Shown here in pieces: positions 8,413 to 16,218 of a DNA stretch of 22,734 nt (the first letter of the stretch is position 1; each line of letters starts with the position of its first letter). The position numbers were made by a program, and so were the translations under genes. Origin of the DNA: Sphingobacterium sp. UBA6711 (GTDB lineage: Bacteria > Bacteroidota > Bacteroidia > Sphingobacteriales > Sphingobacteriaceae); the NCBI GenBank assembly GCA_002454415.1, contig DKIT01000039.1, forward strand, positions 68,957 to 91,690, written 5' to 3'. The notes under the pieces are model-generated. The model worked only from the letters and a program-made list of their open reading frames with translations, made no database searches and was not told the origin of the DNA.

Positions 8413-8539
8413 CCTTCAGTCGGATTTTTGACGGAGCTTAAACGGTATTTGTTCGGTACTGCTTCGGTTACAACCGAAGCAGTACCGAACGAGCTCCGAA
8501 GAAGTACCGAACAAGCTCCGAAGAATCTCCGAAGTTGAG
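8413..8539. repeat. Two-sided ladder of 11-bp repeats around a dyad
   Basis: On the right, CCGAA-type units start at 8474, 8485, 8496, 8507, 8518 and 8529, exactly 11 bp apart, for example CCGAAGCAGTA then CCGAACGAGCT. They pair into 22-bp units, CCGAAGxxGTA + CCGAACxAGCT, that decay rightward. On the left the same pattern runs on the other strand: CGG at 8421, 8432, 8443, 8454 and 8465, again every 11 bp. The two sets mirror around 8470-8471. Copies decay away from the centre on both sides. I see no encoded protein that explains it, because 11 is not a multiple of 3. Confidence 0.85.
8451..8490. repeat. 40-bp perfect palindrome at the centre of the ladder
   Basis: Arm GTTCGGTACTGCTTCGGTT (8451-8469), spacer AC, and its exact complement (8472-8490). 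It could form an 18-bp stem with a 4-nt loop. No T-run follows on either side, so a simple terminator is unlikely. Confidence 0.9.
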
Positions 8540-8997
8540 GTTTCATTGTTATACTTATCTTACGCTGTCTTCTACTCAAATACGTTTACATCTACCGAAC
8601 AGATTATCGTATAGATTTTACACCATAATTTTTCTACTCCCTATGGTTGTCATTGTCTGTTTTCATATAAGTATTGCATGCTTATTTACATACAGCTTGG
8701 GATATTCGTCTGTGCACAAATTTTTGAATTGCTATCGGTAATAGTTTTGTTGCATAATTGTTCTGCTATTTGTTGGCTTTTGCGTGCTAGTGGTAAATCT
8801 AATGCTTATTGCCGTCATATTTTAGGTTAAATTATGGAGAATTTCCTTGCTAAATGCTTTTACAAGATGTTTTAGATTTGATTTTGCTGTGAAATGCGTT
8901 TTTGTATTGTTTTACCACCGTTAATTTATTTTTTTGACGTTTAATCGTGCGTTAGTTTGTTTATTTTTATTTCTTTTTCAAATAATTACGCATAAAC

Positions 8998-9028
8998 TTG
9001 CATAAATACGATGATTTTCATAGTATTG
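8998..9028 (+). promoter_or_regulatory. Candidate promoter of susC at 9100
   Basis: TTG (8998-9000), 20 bp, then TAGTATTG (9021-9028), one mismatch from TAnnTTTG. It would give a leader of about 65 nt. A GCATAAA direct repeat (8990-8996, 9000-9006) overlaps the -33 element and might be a regulator site. Weak evidence. Confidence 0.3.
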
Positions 9029-9099
9029 TGTAACAATTGATATAGACCTCGGGTTGGAAACTCCCGTTATAGACAATTATTAACAACTAACTAAAAACC

Positions 9100-12000
9100 A
9101 TGAATAAAAAATTACTCTTATTCTGTTCTGGAGTGATGCTTTCGACCAGTTTATGGGCGCAGACCAAAACTGTTACGGGCAAAGTTACGAGCGCTTCGGA
9201 TGGTGGGACAATGGCAAATGTTACTGTAAGCATCAAAGGTAAACCGGTCAGCACACAAACTAATCCCGATGGAAGTTTTACAATTAAGGCGGATCCGGGC
9301 GATATTTTGATTTTTAGAGCTGTTGGCTCTAAAGAGCGTCAGCAGATCGTTGGTTCAGATGCTACCATTAATATCACCCTTTCCGGAAGCGAAGAAGCGC
9401 TAGAAGAAGTTGTTGTGACAGCAATGGGTATCAAGAAGGAAAAGAAAGCGTTGGGTTATGCTGTTCAGGATATCAAATCTGATGAGTTGATGAAGAATAA
9501 AAATCCAAATGTTATCAATTCATTAAATGGTAAAATTGCGGGTTTAAATATTACGAATTCGGGAGGGGCTCCCGGAGCTTCTGCTTCTATTATTATCCGC
9601 GGAGGCAGTTCTCTTGAAAGGGATAATCAGCCCTTATTTGTAATAGATGGGATGCCAATAGACAATTCTACGGGTGTGGGGGATATGTCGGCATTTGATG
9701 GTTCTACAAATATATCGACAACTTCTGGAAATAGAGCTATGGATATTAATCCGGAAGACATTGAGTCTATTTCTGTATTGAAAGGACCTACTGCCGCGGC
9801 TTTATATGGTATTCGAGCCGCTGCTGGTGCAATAGTTATTACAACAAAGAAGGGTAAAGACGGGGCAGTGACTATTGGGGTAAACTCCCGTTTAAGTGCA
9901 AATTGGGTAAATAAATTGCCGAAGCAGCAATCGATTTATAAACAAGGAACTAGTTTGTCAGGTACTGTAGATCCAAATAGTAATTTTTCTTGGGGAGATA
10001 AATTTGCCGAAGGTGAGACTATCTATGATAATTTAGAGGATTTCTTTAAGACTGGCTACACTTATGATAATAATTTCAATGTAACGGGTGGTAATAAAAA
10101 TGGCAATTTTTATTTATCAGGCGGTAATCTCAAACAGACCGGAATCATCCCAACGACGGATTATGATCGAACTAATTTTCGTTTGAATGGAGAGCAGCGT
10201 TTAGGCATAATGACTTTTGGTGGAAATGCCGCCTTTTCGCAAAGTAAAACAACTAAGACTCTAACAGGTACAGGTTTATGGGGGACGGGAGGAAATGGTT
10301 ATTTAGAATCGATTATTGCTTATCCCCGAAATGCTAATATGAAGAACTGGCAGAATGCGGATGGTAGTCAAAATTTATTGCTACCTGCTATTTCTTTAGA
10401 GGCTAATGTTGATAATCCATATTGGACGGTAAACATGAACCCACAAACCGATAAAACAAATCGCTTTTTAGGGACCTTTTATACGAATGCTAAATTTACG
10501 GATTGGCTAGATTTTACTTATCGGTTAGGGTTAGATAATTATACTTCAACTTATACTTCAAGGATTTCATCTGGGTCATCTGTTGTCGAGCAGTATCAGA
10601 AAGGTATGTTGTCCCAAAACGTTACTCAATATACCTTTACGAATCACAACTTTTTACTTAATGCCCATAAAGTAGTTGCTCAAGATTGGGACTTAAGCTT
10701 GTTATTAGGCGCTGCGACCGAAGATTTAAATACAAAAACCAATGCAGCGAAAGCACAGAATTTTATTCTACCAAATTTTTACGCTTTCAATAATGCAGCG
10801 GATAAAGATAAATTCATCTATGATAATCTGACTCAAATTCGCCGATTAGGCGTATTTGGCGATTTCAAGGTCGGTTATAAAAACCTAGCCTACTTAGGTG
10901 CAACATTAAGGAATGACTGGTCGTCAACTTTGCCCGAACAAAATAGGTCTTTCATGTACCCGTCTTTTAGTGGAAGTTTAATCTTCTCCGAATTGCTTCC
11001 GAAAAGTGATGTTTTTACATACGGTAAAATACGTGCGTCTTGGGCAGAGGTGGGTAAGGATGCGCCTGCTTATCAAACAAATTCTTATCTTGAAATTCCA
11101 CAAAATACCATAGGGGGTGGGTTTCGCAATTCATGGACTTTAGGGAACTCAAATCTTAAGCCTGAAAAAACCCAATCGTTTGAGGTGGGTACAGATCTAA
11201 AATTCTTGGGCAATCGTTTGGGGGTTGAATTTACTTATTATAACAATAAATCAGTTGATCAGATTCTTTCGCCAAGGGTAGATAATGCAACAGGCGGAAT
11301 TTTTCAATATGTAAATGCAGGTAATTTACAGAACAAAGGTCTGGAATTAACAATTAATACTACTCCAATAAAAAGGGAAAATTTTTCTTGGGATCTAGCT
11401 TTGAATATGTCCCATAACAAGGGTAAAGTAAATGCTTTGCCTGGTGGTTTGGCTATTCTATACGTGACTGATGTTCAGGTTGCTGATGGGAAGGCTGCGT
11501 CTTTCAATGATGGAGACTTTATGGGAATAAGCGGTAAAAAATGGCGAACAAACCAAGAAGGGGAATTGTTGCTAGATTGGACTACTGGATATCCATCATC
11601 AGATGGTAATGCAACTTATCAAGTGGGAAATCGAGAGCCTAAGTTTCTAGGAGGTTTAAATAACAGTTTTACATATAAGAATTGGAACTTTTCATTCTTA
11701 TTTGATTTTAGAAAAGGTGGTGATATTTTAAATGGAACAGAATATCAGCTAGCTTATTACGGTCTTAGCAGAAATACTGAAAACAGGGGTGATAAAATGT
11801 TGTTAACAGGAGTTTCTACCAATCCAACAACAAATCAGGTTGAACATGTTACAAGGGAAATTACCTTAGACCAATATTATTATCAAAATATTTATGCGCA
11901 ACAAACAGCTAATTTCGTTGAAACTGTGAATTGGCTACGTTTGCGTTCTGTCAATTTATCCTACGATTTGCCAAATTCTGTTTTCCAAAAGGTGAAGTGG

Positions 12001-12183
12001 ATTAAAGGTGCAAATTTTACGTTGAATGCGACTAATTTGTTATTATTTACTAACTATTCTGGAATGGATCCTGAAGTTAGTGCGGCGGGCGCTGGTGTAA
12101 AAGGTTCTGGATCAGTTGGTATCGATTATGCCGGTGTGCCGAATACGAAAAGTGTGACATTTGGTGTTAATTTAAAATTCTAG
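9100..12183 (+). CDS. SusC/RagA-family TonB-linked outer membrane receptor
   Basis: This complete 1027-residue SusC-type protein has a signal peptide ending at Ala20 (SLWA-Q), a carboxypeptidase-regulatory-like domain (about 24-95), the conserved junction LEEVVVTAMG (101-110), and a plug domain with NSLNGKIAGLNI, LFVIDGMPIDNSTG and ISVLKGPTAAALYGIRAAAGAIVITTKKG. A 22-strand-type barrel follows and ends in VTFGVNLKF, with a terminal Phe as expected for BAM insertion. It would import an oligomer across the outer membrane using TonB energy, with the SusD encoded 3 bp downstream as lid. No STN domain is present, so regulation through a trans-envelope anti-sigma factor is not indicated. The substrate cannot be read from sequence; the neighbouring amidase and NamZ suggest cell-wall fragments. 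The gene looks more AT-rich than nagA, which may reflect transfer or relaxed constraint. Confidence 0.96.
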   Translation: MNKKLLLFCSGVMLSTSLWAQTKTVTGKVTSASDGGTMANVTVSIKGKPVSTQTNPDGSFTIKADPGDILIFRAVGSKERQQIVGSDATINITLSGSEEALEEVVVTAMGIKKEKKALGYAVQDIKSDELMKNKNPNVINSLNGKIAGLNITNSGGAPGASASIIIRGGSSLERDNQPLFVIDGMPIDNSTGVGDMSAFDGSTNISTTSGNRAMDINPEDIESISVLKGPTAAALYGIRAAAGAIVITTKKGKDGAVTIGVNSRLSANWVNKLPKQQSIYKQGTSLSGTVDPNSNFSWGDKFAEGETIYDNLEDFFKTGYTYDNNFNVTGGNKNGNFYLSGGNLKQTGIIPTTDYDRTNFRLNGEQRLGIMTFGGNAAFSQSKTTKTLTGTGLWGTGGNGYLESIIAYPRNANMKNWQNADGSQNLLLPAISLEANVDNPYWTVNMNPQTDKTNRFLGTFYTNAKFTDWLDFTYRLGLDNYTSTYTSRISSGSSVVEQYQKGMLSQNVTQYTFTNHNFLLNAHKVVAQDWDLSLLLGAATEDLNTKTNAAKAQNFILPNFYAFNNAADKDKFIYDNLTQIRRLGVFGDFKVGYKNLAYLGATLRNDWSSTLPEQNRSFMYPSFSGSLIFSELLPKSDVFTYGKIRASWAEVGKDAPAYQTNSYLEIPQNTIGGGFRNSWTLGNSNLKPEKTQSFEVGTDLKFLGNRLGVEFTYYNNKSVDQILSPRVDNATGGIFQYVNAGNLQNKGLELTINTTPIKRENFSWDLALNMSHNKGKVNALPGGLAILYVTDVQVADGKAASFNDGDFMGISGKKWRTNQEGELLLDWTTGYPSSDGNATYQVGNREPKFLGGLNNSFTYKNWNFSFLFDFRKGGDILNGTEYQLAYYGLSRNTENRGDKMLLTGVSTNPTTNQVEHVTREITLDQYYYQNIYAQQTANFVETVNWLRLRSVNLSYDLPNSVFQKVKWIKGANFTLNATNLLLFTNYSGMDPEVSAAGAGVKGSGSVGIDYAGVPNTKSVTFGVNLKF

Positions 12184-12186
12184 ACT

Positions 12187-13746
12187 ATGAAAAGTAAAAT
12201 ATTGTTATATATAATGGTGGGAGGGGTCTTACTTACTTCATGTAAAGATTGGATGGATATAAATGATAATCCAAATAATCCAAATACTTCTGTTCCCACA
12301 GCTGACCTTAGACTTCCTTCGATTTTAGCTCAATTTGTAGATGGCTATGAAAGCGCAGGAACTCGTGGGGCAATTTTGTCACAACAACTTGTTTCAGCTA
12401 ATAATTCCGCTAATAACTGGAATCTAACTCAATGGAATATAACCAGTGCATCAATTAATTGGCCGTATCAATCATGGTATGTCTATTGTGCGGTAAATAT
12501 TCCTGATATGCTAAAAGCTGCTGAAAAAGTCGGTGCGAATCATTATTATGGTGTGGGTAAAGTGATGTGGGCGTGGGGATTTGCTAACCTTGCTGATATG
12601 TATGGGATGGTTCCATATGATGAGGCATTTGTTGGAGGGAATATGACGCCAAAATATGATCAAGGTGAGTATATTTATGAAAAAGCATTGCAGGAATTGA
12701 ATTTGGGAATTGAATATCTGCAGAAAAATCAAGATCCTGGAGCTCCCGAGCTTTCGAAGGGAGACTATCTATATAGTGGTGATGTTCAAAAATGGATTAA
12801 ATTGGCTTATGGTTTAAAGGCTAGAATGTTAAACCACTTGTCTAAAACTAATAAATATGATCCTGTAGAAATTTTGGCAAATATTGATAAAGCTCCTAAA
12901 ACTGTGGCTGAATCTGCTATATATCAATATCAAGATGATGCGGTTTCAACTAATGTTGCAACAATCTCTTTGCAGTATAGCAACAACAATACAAATCGTC
13001 TGAGCCAACTTTATCTTAATTATATATTAAACAATTATACAGGTGCGCCGAAAGGGAGTAATAACGTGGAAGATCCCCGTGCTCCATTATTGATTCCGAA
13101 CATTATAACAGGTGATAGTCAGTCTCGGACAGAGGGTGTGAATTTGGCCACTTTATCTGCTAATGGTTTTCCTTCATCTGAGCCTAAATATGGTGCTTTG
13201 AGGCCGTCCTCTACAAGTACGGGTACCTGGTATACCTTCAAAGGCGCAAAAGGTCCCTTGTTGACTAACTCGGAAATGTTCTTTGTCAAGGCGGAAGTTT
13301 ATTATAAGCAAGGAAATAAAGTTCAGGCTTTGCAAGCATATAAAGATGGTATCAAAGCTAATTGTGATTTATTGGGTGTTAATTCAAGTGCTTTTTTAGC
13401 AAGTTCATCTGTTGTGCAAGATGCTAATGTTTTGACCTTGAGTCATATTATGATTCAAAAATATATTGCTTTATCTTATTCGCCTGAAATGTTCAACGAT
13501 GTCAGGCGTATGGATTATTGTACGGATGCCTCTGGTGCTTACAATGAAGCGCAAGGAATTTATAAAGGATTTATTCGTCCTAATTTTGCTTATTCCATTG
13601 CTTTTCCTACACAGGATTTGTGGCCTAGAAGATTTAATGTGCCGACATATGGAATTCAATATAATTATGCTCAAGTAATTGCCGCAGATCCAGATGTTAG
13701 TGCGGTTACATATACCGCGAAGCCCGTATTTTGGGACAAGAAATAA
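12187..13746 (+). CDS. SusD-like_2 family surface lipoprotein
   Basis: This 519-residue lipoprotein begins MKSKILLYIMVGGVLLTSC with a lipobox at L-T-S-Cys19, so it should sit on the outer membrane next to the preceding SusC. The mature start DWMDINDNPNNPNTSVPTAD is typical of the SusD-like_2 (PF12771) group, as are HYYGVGKVMWAWGFANLADMYGMVPYDEAF (about 119-148) and KYDQGEYIYEKALQELNLGIEYL (155-177), helices of the TPR-like scaffold that holds SusC. YFKEA-like SEMFFVKAEVYYKQGNKVQALQAYKDG lies near residues 362-390. It starts 3 bp after the susC stop, and a terminator follows, so susC-susD form a two-gene unit. This SusD class differs from the RagB-type SusD at 19692, so the two transporters probably bind different ligands. 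The ligand is unknown. Confidence 0.94.
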   Translation: MKSKILLYIMVGGVLLTSCKDWMDINDNPNNPNTSVPTADLRLPSILAQFVDGYESAGTRGAILSQQLVSANNSANNWNLTQWNITSASINWPYQSWYVYCAVNIPDMLKAAEKVGANHYYGVGKVMWAWGFANLADMYGMVPYDEAFVGGNMTPKYDQGEYIYEKALQELNLGIEYLQKNQDPGAPELSKGDYLYSGDVQKWIKLAYGLKARMLNHLSKTNKYDPVEILANIDKAPKTVAESAIYQYQDDAVSTNVATISLQYSNNNTNRLSQLYLNYILNNYTGAPKGSNNVEDPRAPLLIPNIITGDSQSRTEGVNLATLSANGFPSSEPKYGALRPSSTSTGTWYTFKGAKGPLLTNSEMFFVKAEVYYKQGNKVQALQAYKDGIKANCDLLGVNSSAFLASSSVVQDANVLTLSHIMIQKYIALSYSPEMFNDVRRMDYCTDASGAYNEAQGIYKGFIRPNFAYSIAFPTQDLWPRRFNVPTYGIQYNYAQVIAADPDVSAVTYTAKPVFWDKK

Positions 13747-13754
13747 TGCGTCAT

Positions 13755-13790
13755 AAAAAAGGCTTGAATGTTGACTTTCAAGCCTTTTTT
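13755..13790 (+). terminator. Rho-independent terminator after susD
   Basis: Arm AAAAAAGGCTTGAA (13755-13768), an 8-nt loop, and the exact complement TTCAAGCCTTTTTT (13777-13790). It is strong and, because of A and T runs, potentially bidirectional. It separates susCD from the amidase gene. Confidence 0.92.
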
Positions 13791-13807
13791 ATTGCTACGT
13801 GTTTTCG

Positions 13808-13836
13808 TTGGTCTAAGTTTGAAATTGCTAAATTTG
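13808..13836 (+). promoter_or_regulatory. Consensus promoter abutting the amidase start codon
   Basis: TTG (13808-13810), 18 bp, then TAAATTTG (13829-13836), an exact TAnnTTTG -7 box. Only one base separates it from ATG at 13838. The start point should fall at or next to the ATGATG, giving a leaderless mRNA. Confidence 0.55.
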
Positions 13837-13837
13837 T

Positions 13838-14488
13838 ATGATGAGAACTTTATTGTTAGTTATTAATTGTCTTCTTGTGGAAATATTGCTCGCTCAATCT
13901 CCCAAGATCATTCAAAAGCCTATTACTTGGGACAAGGAACGTGTTCAGCTTTCGTTAGATTACCTCAAAAATAGGCATGGCCTGATACAGTCATCTCCGG
14001 TTATTCATCCTAAGATGATTGTAGTGCATTGGACAGCTAATAGTAGCGTGAAAGCAACATTCAATACATTCAATCCCGTTAGGCTGCCCGGGCGTCCAGA
14101 GTTGACGAAGGCTAGCGCGTTGAATGTATCTTCACAATTTGTTATCGATCGTGATGGTACTATTTACCAATTTTTACCTGATTCTATATTTGCAAGGCAT
14201 ACGATTGGTTTGAACTATTGTGCGATTGGCATCGAAAATATAGGTAGTCGTCAGAACCCTTTAACAGCGGCTCAACTGAAAGCGAATGAAGAGCTTATCC
14301 GTTATCTCCGTAAAAAATATCCAATCGAAATTGTAATTGGCCATCATGAGTACCAACGCTTTAAGAAAACAACTTGGTGGAAGGAAACCGATCCCAATTA
14401 CATCACAGGAAAGGATGATCCTGGAGATAAGTTCATGAATACGCTTAGGGCACATCTGCAGGATTTAAAGCTGAAGCCCTTACCTTAG
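13838..14488 (+). CDS. Secreted N-acetylmuramoyl-L-alanine amidase (Amidase_2)
   Basis: This 216-residue zinc amidase cuts the bond between MurNAc and L-Ala of the peptide stem. A signal peptide covers residues 1-19 (LLVEILLA-Q), so it acts in the periplasm or outside. The Amidase_2/PGRP fold (about 57-200) shows His64 in MIVVHWTA (first zinc ligand), SSQFVIDRDGTIYQFLPD (98-115), ARHTIGLN (119-126), Glu133 in AIGIENIG, His169 in IVIGHHEY (second ligand) and Asp194 in KDDPGDKF (third ligand). Residues 20-56 are a short linker. There are two adjacent starts, ATGATG; the second may be the true one if the mRNA starts there. It lies alone between a terminator and the namZ promoter region, but in the same orientation. 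With NamZ it would yield free MurNAc from muropeptides. AmpD-like recycling in the cytosol is excluded by the signal peptide. Confidence 0.92.
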   Translation: MMRTLLLVINCLLVEILLAQSPKIIQKPITWDKERVQLSLDYLKNRHGLIQSSPVIHPKMIVVHWTANSSVKATFNTFNPVRLPGRPELTKASALNVSSQFVIDRDGTIYQFLPDSIFARHTIGLNYCAIGIENIGSRQNPLTAAQLKANEELIRYLRKKYPIEIVIGHHEYQRFKKTTWWKETDPNYITGKDDPGDKFMNTLRAHLQDLKLKPLP

Positions 14489-14783
14489 GTAATTTGATGC
14501 TCTTTTTAATGGGGATTTTATCCTACCGAAGTTCTATGAGCTGTTAACAGCGCTCGCAAAAAATGATCAATAGGTAATATTGCGGTTTTGCTGTATTTTG
14601 CTGTGTTGTTAGCGAAATGTAATGTAGCTTCCTTGTTACACTATTTTGTCGAATGTAAACTTATCTTTTGCTTTTAGTTTATTTTTACAACAGGTTAATC
14701 GTCTTTCTGTTAGTTGTTTATATCGTATTTTGACGGTGATGATTATCTCTATTTAATAAATGTATAGATTATTTTGTTAATCT

Positions 14784-14805
14784 AAAGTAAGTAAACACTT
14801 ACTTT
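14784..14805. promoter_or_regulatory. Operator-like dyad AAAGTAAGT-aaac-ACTTACTTT
   Basis: Perfect 9-bp arms around a 4-bp centre, 117 bp before the namZ start. The half-site ACTTACTTT appears again at 14852-14860, 55 bp from the first in the same orientation. The shape resembles operators of TetR-type repressors. It ends 2 bp before the candidate -33 box, a sensible position for repression. No regulator gene is in the window. Confidence 0.5.
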
Positions 14806-14807
14806 CT

Positions 14808-14836
14808 TTTGCGTTTTTATGAGATGTTTAGTTTTA
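14808..14836 (+). promoter_or_regulatory. Candidate promoter of the namZ-susC-susD unit
   Basis: TTTG (14808-14811), 17 bp, then TAGTTTTA (14829-14836), one mismatch from TAnnTTTG. The predicted leader is about 80 nt. The spacer contains GCGTTTTTATG, the reverse complement of a motif found twice before the phosphoesterase gene. Confidence 0.4.
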
Positions 14837-14922
14837 AAACCGAAAAGTTCTACTTACTTTTATTCTGATTTTCAATTATTCATGCATAAAGCTGCAAGGT
14901 GTGCATGATTTAAAGTCTATTT

Positions 14923-16167
14923 ATGATGAAAAATGCCTTACTAAATTTAGTTTCTGTATTCTCGGTTATTACTTTTGTTTCCTGTGGAACTTCCATGAAA
15001 TCTGTACAGACAGCTAAAAGTGCTGAAGACAGTACTTCTAGAAGCGTTTCGGCCAATATTGTGCTCCCGGGAGCGGATCAGCTCAGCTCCTATTTGCCAA
15101 AGTTAAAGGGCAAGAAAGTGGGCATAATGGGAAACCAGACCTCAATCGTCGGTAAGGATAAGCAACACTTGGTTGATATTTTAATTGATAACAAAGTTGA
15201 TCTAAAATTTGCTTTTGCTCCCGAGCATGGTTTCCGTGGAAATGTGGAACGGGGGGAGAAGTTTGGTAATGATATCGACAAAAAGACGGGCCTACCATTA
15301 TTTACATTATATGGCGGTAACAAAAAACAAGATTCCATCGTTAATTCCATCGATGTCATGATTTTTGACCTACAGGATGTAGGTGCACGTTTTTATACCT
15401 ATATCACCTCCTTACACCGCGTGATGGAGCTCTGTGCAAAGCACAATAAAAAGTTAATCGTGTTGGATCGCCCTAATCCAAATGGCGATCAGGTGGATGG
15501 TCCGGTAAGGCATGATGATAAGTTTAAATCAGATGTTTCCTGGCACAAAATAGCAATGATCCATGGTTTGACTATCGGTGAACTTGCGCAGATGATCAAT
15601 GGGGAACGCTGGTTAGAAAATGGCCGTCAAGCAGATGTGCAAATCGTAAAGGTGCAGAACTGGGATCATAATACGATGTATGAATTGCCTGTAATTCCTT
15701 CTCCGAGTCTGCCAAATCATCTTTCTGTACGTCTGTATCTTTCACTTTGCCTGTTTGAAGGAACGGATATTTCTGTAGGGCGTGGAACAGATTGGCCGTT
15801 TCAAGTGCTGGGGTATACTAATTCTGTATATGGTTCATTTACATTTACGCCCGGCGAACGTCATGGGATGTCTAAGCACGTTGAGGGTAAAGGGACGATA
15901 AATTACGGGATTGACTTGAGAGGTTTGGATGCAGCCAATCAGAAGTTTACGTTAAAATATCTATTGGACTTTTATCAAAAAACGCCTGACAAATCTAAAT
16001 TTTTCGCCCGACCCGAATTTTTTGACAAGCTCGCCGGAACGGATCAGTTACGTAAACAGATTCTTGCGGGCGAGTCTGAGGCACAGATCCGCGCTTCTTG
16101 GTCCGATGATCTGAGAGCCTACAAGCAGATGCGCAAGAAGTATTTGCTATATACTGACTTTGAATAA
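14923..16167 (+). CDS. namZ: DUF1343 / NamZ-type exo-beta-N-acetylmuramidase lipoprotein (GH171)
   Basis: This 414-residue lipoprotein has a signal peptide ending in lipobox F-V-S-Cys21. The DUF1343 domain fills about 46-412. Family landmarks are KVGIMGNQTSIVGKDKQH (65-82), FAPEHGFRGNVERGEKF (98-114) with Glu101/His102, DKKTGLPLFTLYG (119-131), IFDLQDVGARFYTYITSL (147-164) and VLDRPNPNGDQVDGP (180-194). Characterised members, B. subtilis NamZ (YbbC) and a Tannerella forsythia homologue, release MurNAc from the non-reducing end of peptidoglycan glycans. The same reaction is expected here after peptide removal by the amidase upstream. The lipid anchor suggests an outer membrane location. The susC at 16219 starts 51 bp downstream with no terminator between, so namZ-susC-susD is likely one operon. 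The symbol is given by family similarity, not proof of activity. Confidence 0.9.
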   Translation: MMKNALLNLVSVFSVITFVSCGTSMKSVQTAKSAEDSTSRSVSANIVLPGADQLSSYLPKLKGKKVGIMGNQTSIVGKDKQHLVDILIDNKVDLKFAFAPEHGFRGNVERGEKFGNDIDKKTGLPLFTLYGGNKKQDSIVNSIDVMIFDLQDVGARFYTYITSLHRVMELCAKHNKKLIVLDRPNPNGDQVDGPVRHDDKFKSDVSWHKIAMIHGLTIGELAQMINGERWLENGRQADVQIVKVQNWDHNTMYELPVIPSPSLPNHLSVRLYLSLCLFEGTDISVGRGTDWPFQVLGYTNSVYGSFTFTPGERHGMSKHVEGKGTINYGIDLRGLDAANQKFTLKYLLDFYQKTPDKSKFFARPEFFDKLAGTDQLRKQILAGESEAQIRASWSDDLRAYKQMRKKYLLYTDFE

Positions 16168-16218
16168 CGAATAACTAACAATATTAACTAGATCATTTAT
16201 TTTAAAACTCTATAATCA

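Larger units (their letters stand above)
8340..9099. other. Intergenic region between divergent DUF6266-like gene and susC
   Basis: This 760-bp AT-rich gap separates two diverging genes. It holds the 11-bp ladder and palindrome (8413-8539), described separately, and a candidate susC promoter near 9000. Two exact TAnnTTTG strings (8742-8749 and 8873-8880) are present but are far from the gene and lack well-spaced -33 boxes. GCATAAA occurs twice, 10 bp apart, at 8990-8996 and 9000-9006. Two ORFs of 68 and 78 codons have no recognisable protein features and I do not call them genes. Confidence 0.6.
14489..14922. other. Intergenic regulatory region upstream of namZ
   Basis: This 434-bp AT-rich gap lies between the amidase and namZ. 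It contains a 22-bp dyad (14784-14805) with a further half-site at 14852-14860 and a candidate promoter, listed separately. A 12-bp palindrome GCTGTTAACAGC (14540-14551) follows the amidase but has no T-run, so I see no clear terminator there. I see no coding sequence. Confidence 0.6.

Noticed and set aside
8413..8539. CRISPR array
   Set aside because: Units are 11 bp with no unique spacers, the two halves are inverted, and no cas gene is present.
8343..8579. 78-codon ORF on the minus strand across the 11-bp ladder
   Set aside because: Its sequence is mostly the translation of the repeats (RSSFGTASVV-like); an 11-bp period does not preserve codon meaning, and there is no domain or good start.
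8535..8741. 68-codon hydrophobic ORF on the plus strand
   Set aside because: AT-rich DNA gives hydrophobic translations by chance; no ribosome site, no signal or neighbour support.
8742..8880. Exact TAnnTTTG strings at 8742 and 8873 as the susC promoter
   Set aside because: They lie 220-360 bp before the gene; the first has a -33-like TTTG only 15 bp away and the second has none at the right distance.
14540..14551. Palindrome GCTGTTAACAGC as terminator of the amidase
   Set aside because: It has no loop and no T-run; 12-bp palindromes occur by chance, though it could be a weak protein site.
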